From positions 1-64,000 of the forward strand of contig JAAMEZ010000057.1 in NCBI GenBank assembly GCA_013322215.1: a stretch of DNA of 64,000 nt, in the 5' to 3' direction. Below, one piece after another: positions 57,902 through 64,000 of the stretch. Position 1 is the stretch's first letter. Each line of letters opens with the position of its first letter. A model generated the notes under the pieces. That model ran no database searches. It was not told where the DNA came from and saw only the letters and a program-made list of their open reading frames with translations. Source of the stretch: Martinezella rhizogenes. Its GTDB lineage: Bacteria; Pseudomonadota; Alphaproteobacteria; Rhizobiales; Rhizobiaceae. The position numbers were made by a program, and so were the translations under genes.

Positions 57902-58417
57902 TCAGGCAACCTTGTCCTTGGACAGGCCCACGCGCAGGTCCGTCGCCTGATAGATGGTCTCGCCATCGGCCTTCAGCCAGCCGTCGGCAGTGCCGAGGAC
58001 GAGGCGGCCGCGCATGACGCGCTTGAAGTCGATGCCGTATTCGAGAAGCTTCGTATCCGGGCGGACCATGCCCTTGAACTTCACTTCACCTGTCGAAAGC
58101 GCCATGCCACGGCCGGGCTCGCCTAGCCAGCCGAGGAAGAAGCCCGTCAGCTGCCACATGCCGTCAAGGCCGAGGCAACCCGGCATGATCGGGTTGCCGG
58201 CGAAGTGGCAGGGGAAATACCAGTCGTCGGGACGCACGTCATATGCGGCGCGGATGAAACCCTTGTCGAAGGCGCCACCGGTTTCGGAAATTTCTGTAAT
58301 GCGGTGGACCATCAGCATCGGCGGTAGGGGAAGCTGTGCGTTACCCGGGCCGAACAGCTCGCCGCGGCCACAGGACAGGATTTCCTCGTAATTGAAGCTG
58401 GATTGTCTCGTCGTCAT
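57902..58417 (-). CDS. fabA: 3-hydroxydecanoyl-ACP dehydratase/isomerase (FabA)
   Basis: FabA dehydrates and isomerises C10 acyl-ACP, starting anaerobic unsaturated fatty-acid synthesis. The 171-aa hotdog protein has the catalytic His in YFPCHFAGNPIMPG and the Asp in LGLDGMWQL. It is the first gene of the fabA-fabB-fabI operon, transcribed away from irr. The 297-base region upstream must hold its promoter, but no clear boxes on the minus strand are visible. Confidence 0.96.
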   Translation of the reverse strand: MTTRQSSFNYEEILSCGRGELFGPGNAQLPLPPMLMVHRITEISETGGAFDKGFIRAAYDVRPDDWYFPCHFAGNPIMPGCLGLDGMWQLTGFFLGWLGEPGRGMALSTGEVKFKGMVRPDTKLLEYGIDFKRVMRGRLVLGTADGWLKADGETIYQATDLRVGLSKDKVA

Positions 58418-58642
58418 AAAAATTCCGTTTCCCCCGCATGAATGCCGATGGATGTGAAGCTTTAGTGCAAGATCGACAGAAAATGAAGCGCAACCATCAC
58501 ACTCTCATTCACCTGTTCAATCGAACGTACTAGCTCTTATGTGGTGGTCGCATACAGGAACGCCAGAGCCGCTACCAGTGCCAAATGCGGCAAAAGCCCG
58601 ATTTTTCCGGCTTTTGAGCACCTTCCCACCCCATTGAAACTA

Positions 58643-58670
58643 TTGAAAGCAATCAAGGCAAAAGTTATAT
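58643..58670 (+). promoter_or_regulatory. Promoter of irr
   Basis: TTGAAA (58643-58648), 16 bases, TTATAT (58665-58670). It is 45 bases before the irr ATG. The rest of the 297-base region between fabA and irr shows no obvious RirA- or Irr-type palindrome. Confidence 0.5.
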
Positions 58671-58714
58671 GGCTTAGTAAAGAATTATAGAGATCAGGAA
58701 TCCGGAGTCCCTGA

Positions 58715-59137
58715 ATGGCGGAAGAAGCCGAAATCGCGATCGAGAGCAGGCTGCGCAATGTGGGCCTGAGGCCGACCAGGCAGCGCATCGCGCTCGGCGA
58801 TCTTCTCTTCGCCAAGGGCGACCGCCATCTGACCGTGGAAGAGCTTCATGAGGAAGCTGTCGCCGCCGGCGTTCCGGTTTCGCTCGCGACCGTCTACAAC
58901 ACGCTGCATCAATTTACCGAGGCAGGCCTGATCCGCGTGCTCGCCGTCGAAAGCACCAAGACCTATTTCGACACCAACGTCTCCGATCACCATCACTTTT
59001 TTGTCGAAGGCCACAACGAAGTGCTGGATATTCCGATCAGCAATCTGACCATCGATAATCTGCCCGAACCGCCGAAGGGCATGGAAATCGCCCATGTCGA
59101 CGTGGTGATCCGCCTGCGCCGCAAGCAGCAGCGCTAA
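58715..59137 (+). CDS. irr: Iron response regulator Irr (Fur family)
   Basis: Irr controls iron and haem genes in rhizobia, with haem-triggered loss of activity. The 140-aa Fur-family protein starts with a winged helix (LRPTRQRIALGDLLFAKGDRHLTVEEL) and has the metal/haem-linked HHHFF (TNVSDHHHFFVEGH). The N-terminal haem regulatory motif (GCPWHD) of Bradyrhizobium Irr is absent, as in Rhizobium. It diverges from fabA, a conserved neighbourhood in Rhizobiaceae. Confidence 0.94.
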   Translation: MAEEAEIAIESRLRNVGLRPTRQRIALGDLLFAKGDRHLTVEELHEEAVAAGVPVSLATVYNTLHQFTEAGLIRVLAVESTKTYFDTNVSDHHHFFVEGHNEVLDIPISNLTIDNLPEPPKGMEIAHVDVVIRLRRKQQR

Positions 59138-59179
59138 GACAAGCGCCGCGTCAGCTCAGCCTGCTGCAAAAACCCCCTG

Positions 59180-59815
59180 TCACATCACATCGTCCGGATG
59201 TCGGCCGGGCTTGTGATGATAGGTCGGAAAGGTCCAGCCGAACCAGAGCGCGCCGCCACGCACCGCAAAGGCCGCGATCACACCGAGCCCCGCAGAGGCA
59301 TAAAGCGGCAGCATCGTCGCATTGGCGGCGGTGAAGACGCCTGCGCCGACAAGCGAGGCCGTCACATAGATTTCCGGCCGCAACAGCACCGAGGGTTCGT
59401 TTGCCAAGAGATCGCGCAGGATGCCGCCAAAGGTCGCCGTCAGCGCGCCGGTGACGATCGCAACGGTGGGCGAACCTGTCGCCGCCATGCCTTTGGCCGC
59501 CCCCATCACGCAATAGGCTGACAGCCCGACGGCATCGAGCCAGATGAGCAGCCGATAGCGCGATTCGAAGAGATGCGCGGTGAAAAAGACCAGCACGCCG
59601 ACCACGGCACAGATGATGATGTAGGTCGGGTTCAGCACCCAAAAGACCGGTACGCGGCCAAGTACGATATCGCGCAGCGTGCCGCCGCCGATGCCGGTGA
59701 CGGCTGCCAGGAACAGGAAGCCGATCAGATCGAGCTGCTTGCGCGAGGCGGCAAGCGCGCCGGTTGCGGCAAAAAGGGCGACGCCAGCATAGTCAAGAAA
59801 CGAGAGAAGCGACAT
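59180..59815 (-). CDS. TRIC/UPF0126 family membrane protein (YicG-like)
   Basis: A 211-aa inner-membrane protein with about six to seven helices, made of two TRIC repeats: GGGTLRDIVLGRVP and FGGILRDLLANEPS are the glycine-arginine signatures of each. The family forms trimeric cation channels or glycine carriers (YicG). Start at 59815 is supported by GGAG; the frame extends 26 codons upstream but has no signal there. It converges with irr. Confidence 0.9.
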   Translation of the reverse strand: MSLLSFLDYAGVALFAATGALAASRKQLDLIGFLFLAAVTGIGGGTLRDIVLGRVPVFWVLNPTYIIICAVVGVLVFFTAHLFESRYRLLIWLDAVGLSAYCVMGAAKGMAATGSPTVAIVTGALTATFGGILRDLLANEPSVLLRPEIYVTASLVGAGVFTAANATMLPLYASAGLGVIAAFAVRGGALWFGWTFPTYHHKPGRHPDDVM

Positions 59816-59955
59816 CGAAAACTCCAACGCGAGGCCGGCGATTTTTCCGAAATGAATCACGACGGCAAGGGTCGCGCAAGCAGGCGCGTGCAAAGATGTC
59901 GCAGCGGCTGCGGCTGTTATGGTGGCCGAGGCGGCGCTTCGAAAAGGAATCCCCC

Positions 59956-60435
59956 GTGAAATCCCTGCTGATCGTACTCCTCAACCTCGTCGCTCTCGTG
60001 ATCATGCCCGCCGTGGCCGAAGCGCAGCAATCGATCCTGCAGGACCCCGTGGCCTTCGAGAAGGACCACTTCACCAAGAGCTGCGACGGCCAGGTGAGCT
60101 TCGGCGACAAGTTCGCCACCCAGCAGGACATCAACAACGACAAGCTGATGGATATCGTCGTCAACGAGGGCGAGATCACCTGCAAGGGAGAAAAAGGCCC
60201 CTACTGCACCGACGAGGGCTGCCCCTATAATTTCTACGTCCAGGTCGCCGAAGGCGGCTATCTGCTCGTCGCCACCGCGCAGATTTACGGCTACGATTTC
60301 ATCCAGCGTTTCGGCAACATGGTGCTGGTGATGAAAATGCATCCGCGCTTCTGCGACCGCAAAGATGGCGAAGCCGTCTGCGAAATCACCGTCAGGGTGC
60401 GCGGCACCAAATTCGTCACGATCTCGAAGAAATAG
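59956..60435 (+). CDS. Exported hypothetical protein with conserved cysteines
   Basis: A 159-aa protein with a signal peptide (1-23, LIVLLNLVALVIMPAVAEA). Cysteines in KSCDGQ, EITCKGEKGPYCTDEGCP, RFCDRK and EAVCEI could form disulfides in the periplasm. No family is recognised. The start is GTG, with AAGGAA upstream; the longer frame from 59764 overlaps the divergent gene's start. Unknown function. Confidence 0.75.
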   Translation: MKSLLIVLLNLVALVIMPAVAEAQQSILQDPVAFEKDHFTKSCDGQVSFGDKFATQQDINNDKLMDIVVNEGEITCKGEKGPYCTDEGCPYNFYVQVAEGGYLLVATAQIYGYDFIQRFGNMVLVMKMHPRFCDRKDGEAVCEITVRVRGTKFVTISKK

Positions 60436-60460
60436 GCAATCTCAGGAAAAGGCGGACACG

Positions 60461-61252
60461 TTACGGTTCGGGATAGAGCGCCGAGGTGCGGCCGACGGCA
60501 TAGTAGCCGACCAGACCCACCCATTCGCGCAGGCCGGTCGCCAGCAGCTGCGCATTGCGCGAAGGCTGTGTGAAGTCGAGGCCGAGGCTTTCCTTGCCGG
60601 TGCTGCGATAGTCGACCGGCCATGGCACGACGGGAATGCCCTGCTTGCGGAAGATGCCCATCGAGCGCGGCATGTGGAAGCCCGAAGTGATGAGCAGGCA
60701 ATCCGAAAGGCCATTCTGCGCCAGCAGCTCCTTCGTGTTGACGGCATTCTCGAAGGTGGTGCGTGAGGTCTTGTCCTCGACCATGCGGCTTGTCGGAATG
60801 CCGAGCGCGGTGAAGAAACGCTCGGAGATGACGGCATCGCCCTCATAGGTGCCACCGATCGAGCCATCGCCACCCGAGATCACGATACGCGCCTGCGGGT
60901 ATTTCTGCGCAAGACGCAGCGCTTCGATCAAACGATCACCGGCCGAATCGAGCTCGTAGCCGCCACGGGCCGTCGTCACCTCGTTCTGCGTGGCGCCGCC
61001 GAGCACGATCATGCATTTGAGATCGGCAGGATCAGCCGCCGGATGCGGAAAACGCTCTTCCAGCCCCTGAACGACATAGGCGCCGGCTGTCGTATAAAGC
61101 GAAACGAACAGAATCAGCACCGATAAGAGCGACGAGATGATGGCCGTGGCGCGCCAGCGCAGGAGAACGGCGACAAATGCCAGGAGAACGAAGAGAAACG
61201 CCAGCGACAGCGGCTGACCAAAAATCCAGACAAGTTTCGAAAAAACGAACAC
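60461..61252 (-). CDS. YdcF/ElyC family (DUF218) membrane protein
   Basis: A 263-aa protein with two N-terminal membrane helices (about 10-30 and 37-57) and a periplasmic DUF218 domain. The domain starts CMIVLGGATQNEVTTARG and has VISGGDGSIGGTYEGDAV, LLITSGFHMPRSM. E. coli ElyC and SanA are related and affect envelope synthesis; the exact role here is unknown. Converges with the hypothetical gene, 25 bases apart. Confidence 0.87.
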   Translation of the reverse strand: MFVFSKLVWIFGQPLSLAFLFVLLAFVAVLLRWRATAIISSLLSVLILFVSLYTTAGAYVVQGLEERFPHPAADPADLKCMIVLGGATQNEVTTARGGYELDSAGDRLIEALRLAQKYPQARIVISGGDGSIGGTYEGDAVISERFFTALGIPTSRMVEDKTSRTTFENAVNTKELLAQNGLSDCLLITSGFHMPRSMGIFRKQGIPVVPWPVDYRSTGKESLGLDFTQPSRNAQLLATGLREWVGLVGYYAVGRTSALYPEP

Positions 61253-61324
61253 GGCATATCCTTAGGCTTGTCGGCAAAACGATTCGTTTTTCTCCCTAGC
61301 AGATTTTTGTGCGCTGCAATGTGG

Positions 61325-61715
61325 CTATTTCATTCGCCGCGCCGCCGGCGTTGCCATCATCAGCCGCTGATTGAAGCGGCGCTGCAGTGGGCGCGGGATG
61401 AAAAGGGTTGATAGCGCCAGCACGAGCGCGACCATCGAAACCAGCCAGAGTGCCCAGACGCCAAGGGCATTGGTGAGAAGCGTGCCGATCCGCCGCATGG
61501 GCGATGACGATGCCGAGCGCATTGCCGGCAATGAAGGTCAGAATGGCGGAAAACAGCACCGCCGCATGGCCGAAATCCCCCGTCCCCAAGGCAATCGCCG
61601 CCCGCGTCGTATTGCCAGTCATGAAGGACACGAAATTCCCCGTCAGCATCAGCCCGACCGCATCGGTCATGCCGGCGAGAAAAGCGATCGAGGCAACGGG
61701 CAAAAGCCCCGTCAC
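61325..61715 (-). pseudogene. Broken DUF1275 (YoaK-like) membrane protein gene
   Basis: Two pieces in two frames. The first, from the GTG at 61715, gives VASIAFLAGMTDAVG then LTGNFVSFMTGNTTR and AVLFSAILTFIAGNALGIVI, typical DUF1275 start. It continues in another frame near 61490-61500 with LLTNALGVWALWLVSMVALV and ends RRFNQ. Together they cover about 130 residues, against about 220 in a full DUF1275 protein. A frameshift and an internal deletion seem likely. Confidence 0.65.
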
Positions 61716-61863
61716 GGTACGGCGAGTCTTGATGAGACGACGGCGCGCCGTCTGGTCATGGGCGAATCGGGGTAGGTTGCGGAGGATTGGAGGCTAGCAT
61801 GGAGTTGGGGCGATGCGGAGGATTGTGACGTTTGTTCAACGCAAGAATCTTGCCGAAGGGCAG

Positions 61864-62103
61864 TTACAATCTCTTCTTGGCAAAGGCGCGACCTGATCCG
61901 GATTTGAGATATTTTTCGAACGCGAACGCCTGCGCTTCATCGGAAAAGCCGATGTAGGTTTTCACCGACCACGGCGCATATTTCGATGTATGAGGCACTT
62001 CTCTGGCGTTGTGCTTCGCCAGGCGGGCTTTCAGGTCCCCAGTCACGCCGACATAGTGACGATCAGGAAAACCACAGCTTCGGCGGACATAAACATACTT
62101 CAT
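61864..62103 (-). CDS. GIY-YIG nuclease family protein (YhbQ/UPF0213-like)
   Basis: A 79-aa single-domain GIY-YIG protein. The motif is YVYVRRSCG...RHYVGVTGDLKARLAKHN, with the catalytic Arg and the later Glu in AFEKYLKSGSG. These small proteins are common in bacterial chromosomes, and may be nucleases in repair, but most are uncharacterised. I start at the ATG giving MKYVYVRRS; two ATGs upstream at 62112 and 62136 are possible. No good ribosome binding site is visible. Confidence 0.8.
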   Translation of the reverse strand: MKYVYVRRSCGFPDRHYVGVTGDLKARLAKHNAREVPHTSKYAPWSVKTYIGFSDEAQAFAFEKYLKSGSGRAFAKKRL

Positions 62104-62424
62104 GCACAGCATGATAGCGCATGGCGGCAAGATCACAACCAGGGCGCTACTTCCGGTTATCCGAACAATGTCTTCGAGACTAAATTGCTGACGGAGATTC
62201 GGAGAGATCTATTTCGCTCACTGCGGAACAGCCTTCGCCGTCTTCCGCTCATCAAGCTTGACCTTTCGCCGAGCGGAAGCTCGATCAAATAATCCGCCCA
62301 TAAAAGCGAAATAGAGAAAGACTAATCTGTACCGAGTGGAAAAGTCCGCTTTCGTTGCTGCGCAACTTCAGCGTGACAGCCTTCGTCTGCTGGCTTGCCG
62401 AGCCGAAGCTCGGAGAGCGAAGGC
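62104..62424. other. Region between the GIY-YIG gene and tRNA-Ala
   Basis: I see no gene, hairpin with T tract or repeat. A run of AT near 62280-62310 may hold a promoter. No integrase or attachment-site copy of the tRNA end is seen. Confidence 0.4.
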
Positions 62425-62500
<76 letters not shown>

Positions 62501-62598
62501 ATCAAGATGGTGCCGTTTTACCGGCCCTGGGTCCCTTCCGAGCGCTTCGCCCGTTGGGGTGGCGGCTTATTACTTGTGGTTTTCACAGATAGCAAGCC

Positions 62599-62640
62599 GA
62601 AAAATTCGGCCCGGGAAATTTTTCTTGGGTCCCGGGCCGA
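62599..62640 (-). terminator. Terminator of the FYDLN gene
   Basis: On the minus strand TCGGCCCGGGA (62630-62640) pairs with TCCCGGGCCGA (62606-62616) around a 13-base loop, then AATTTTT. It lies 12 bases after the gene's stop. Confidence 0.85.
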
Positions 62641-62652
62641 TTGTCTTTCAGA

Positions 62653-63033
62653 TCAGACGTCGTCTTCGTCGCCGGTGACGCCGATGATGTCGCTCATGTC
62701 GTCATCGTCTTCATCTTCGTCGGCTTCGAGGAAGGTGTCGTCGTCATCGTCGCCGATTTCGACATCGTCATCGCCCATGTCCGGAATGTCGTCGCCGCTT
62801 GCGGCCTCGTCGGCATCTTCGAGCGATACCAGTTCGACTTCCGTGTTTTCGGTATCGACTTCGGCCACTTCGTCCTCTTCCGGAACTTCCTTGGAAGCGG
62901 AGGTTTCTTCGAAGAAGGACAAGGGCCAGGACTTGCCGGTATAGGGCGAGACCACCGGATCCCGGTTCAGGTCATAGAACTTCTTGCCGGTATCGGGATC
63001 GGTACGTTTTGTTCCAAGTTCCGCTTTCGCCAC
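62653..63033 (-). CDS. TIGR02300 (FYDLN acid) family protein
   Basis: A 126-aa protein of the alphaproteobacterial FYDLN-acid family. The start is GTG, giving AKAELGTKRT, then the conserved KKFYDLNRDPVVSPYTG. The tail (about 60-126) is strongly acidic, with runs of Asp. The usual CxxC zinc pairs of the family are replaced here (DPDTG and SPYTG). The reading frame extends 13 codons upstream, but the GTG follows GAGG. Function unknown. Confidence 0.9.
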   Translation of the reverse strand: MAKAELGTKRTDPDTGKKFYDLNRDPVVSPYTGKSWPLSFFEETSASKEVPEEDEVAEVDTENTEVELVSLEDADEAASGDDIPDMGDDDVEIGDDDDDTFLEADEDEDDDDMSDIIGVTGDEDDV

Positions 63034-63116
63034 TGTCAAAGCCTCATGAATGGCCGAATGAAAATTCGGCAATGCCGGGGAAGCCGGCGTTTTAAGGGAA
63101 ATATCAGCCGGTCCCC

Positions 63117-63335
63117 TTAATCGTTGCGGCCGTTTCTGTCAAAGCTAAAGTTCATGCCGCTTTGCACGTACTTTTCGTGCATTGCCCGGCGGGCCTTTGT
63201 CAAACGAGCCGATGCGAAGCGGGGCACATCTGATTCAAAGGTATCGCCACGATGCTTTCGCGTTTTTTTTGCTATGATGACAAGATTGAGCGCGACGATC
63301 GAAACCAGGGACTGATAGACCGCGCCATTGGCCAT
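63117..63335 (-). CDS. Possible small membrane protein, 72 aa
   Basis: A predicted helix (about 6-22, VYQSLVSIVALNLVIIA) followed by a basic tail KKTRKHR and a soluble end. The ATG follows AAGG. It lies upstream of the FYDLN gene on the same strand. I know no family. It may be a chance frame, so confidence is low. Confidence 0.3.
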   Translation of the reverse strand: MANGAVYQSLVSIVALNLVIIAKKTRKHRGDTFESDVPRFASARLTKARRAMHEKYVQSGMNFSFDRNGRND

Positions 63336-63403
63336 TCGAAGCCTTGCCGTACATGGTTCCTGGCGGGGTTTCCTGGGAATGGCGCAGCAAACGGATCGAA
63401 GCC

Positions 63404-64000
63404 ATGTATCAGCCGCCACACCATCGCGAAGATGATCTTAGCACGCAGCACCAGCTGATCCGCGCCCATCCGCTCGGAATGCTCATTACGGCTGGTGATG
63501 GCGGGCTGATCGCCAATGCCGTCCCATTCCACCTGAATACGGAGCTTTCGCCGAAGGGAACGCTGCAGGCCCATGTGGCCAGGGCGAATGGCCAGTGGAA
63601 GGAGATCGCTGCGGGGGCACCCGTGCTCGTCGTCTTCCAGGGCGCCGATATCTATATCACGCCCTCCTGGTATGCGACCAAACGGGAAACCGGCAAGGTG
63701 GTGCCGACCTGGAACTATGCGATCGTGCAGGTTCGCGGCGCCGCGCGGACGATCGAGGATCCGGTGTGGCTGCGCGCGCAGATCGGCGCTCTGACGGACG
63801 AAAACGAGAGCGACCGTCAACAGCCGTGGGCAGTGGAGGATGCGCCGCCGGACTTCATCGCAGCGCAGATGAAAGGCATCGTCGGCATCGAAATCGACAT
63901 CGAGACGATTGACGGCAAATGGAAGGTAAGCCAGAACCGGCCGCTGGCTGACCGCCAGGGCGTCGCCGAAGGCCTTACGACGATCGATCGTACGGAGGCC
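63404..64000 (+). CDS. FMN-binding PaiB-family negative regulator (3' end missing)
   Basis: The first 199 codons of a PaiB/FMN-binding split-barrel protein, cut by the window end. It starts MYQPPHHREDD, then IRAHPLGMLIT, and has HVARANGQWKEI, VVFQGADIYITPSWYATKR and VPTWNYA, all typical. PaiB-type proteins bind FMN and may repress protease and sporulation genes in Bacillus; in Proteobacteria the role is unknown. Family length is about 205-215, so only a few codons are missing. The ribosome binding site is weak. Confidence 0.9.
   Translation, partial: MYQPPHHREDDLSTQHQLIRAHPLGMLITAGDGGLIANAVPFHLNTELSPKGTLQAHVARANGQWKEIAAGAPVLVVFQGADIYITPSWYATKRETGKVVPTWNYAIVQVRGAARTIEDPVWLRAQIGALTDENESDRQQPWAVEDAPPDFIAAQMKGIVGIEIDIETIDGKWKVSQNRPLADRQGVAEGLTTIDRTEA

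Overview
The window is a stretch of alphaproteobacterial chromosome, most probably from a Rhizobium species in the Rhizobiaceae. This is an inference from several things. The coding density and GC are high. There is an Irr-type Fur regulator, and dnaK has an alpha-type heat-shock promoter. DUF982 and FYDLN (TIGR02300) proteins are present, the three fab genes lie in the order fabA-fabB-fabI, and palindromic intergenic elements of the RIME type recur. Almost everything is core chromosome. I see no phage, no insertion-sequence transposase, no CRISPR array and no plasmid replication gene.

Layout. 1-420: an rRNA-type promoter reading leftward off the window edge. 0.4-10.3 kb: a small orphan protein, an OmpR/EnvZ-type two-component pair, an RsuA-type pseudouridine synthase, a phosphoribosyltransferase, purC, a NodT-type outer-membrane efflux lipoprotein, a candidate small RNA, an SH3/Asn-Arg-Trp-rich exported protein and three very small proteins. 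10.7-20.2 kb: a class A penicillin-binding protein, dnaK-dnaJ, a chromosomal APH(3'')-like kinase gene with a second copy of the dnaJ tail on its far side, recF, moeB and a GNAT acetyltransferase. 20.4-31.5 kb: a MurA-like enzyme with Asp in place of the catalytic Cys, a hydroxyacid dehydrogenase, an SH3 protein, a CadD-like transporter, adenosine kinase, an AEC transporter, a patatin phospholipase, a CycM-like cytochrome, kdsB, pheA and two VOC proteins. 31.6-41.3 kb: a small protein, a WYL regulator, nudC-HIT, SRP RNA, dnaX, ybaB, a four-gene accessory block, recR and an MltB-type lytic transglycosylase.

41.4-53.2 kb is the translation/transcription superoperon rimP-nusA-ylxR/L7Ae-infB-(YcxB-like)-rbfA-truB-(hydrolase)-rpsO-pnp. 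It has a promoter and a terminator-like hairpin in its leader. 53.3-64 kb: an RsmC-like methyltransferase, a DUF1287 protein, a GNAT protein, the unsaturated fatty-acid operon fabA-fabB-fabI on the minus strand with irr diverging from it, a TRIC/UPF0126 membrane protein, a YdcF protein, a broken DUF1275 gene, a GIY-YIG protein, tRNA-Ala(GGC), a FYDLN protein and a PaiB-like FMN-binding protein cut by the window end.

No large new system is evident. The most interesting signals are small: an inverted-repeat element inserted in frame before the signal peptide of the transglycosylase; the aph gene between two copies of the dnaJ 3' end; the Asp-type MurA paralogue; a leader terminator in front of rimP-nusA-infB; and a promoter-plus-terminator transcription unit at 7.7-7.9 kb with no gene in it. 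Starts were moved from the longest ORF where family alignment, a ribosome binding site or overlap with another feature argued for it; these choices are stated in each entry.
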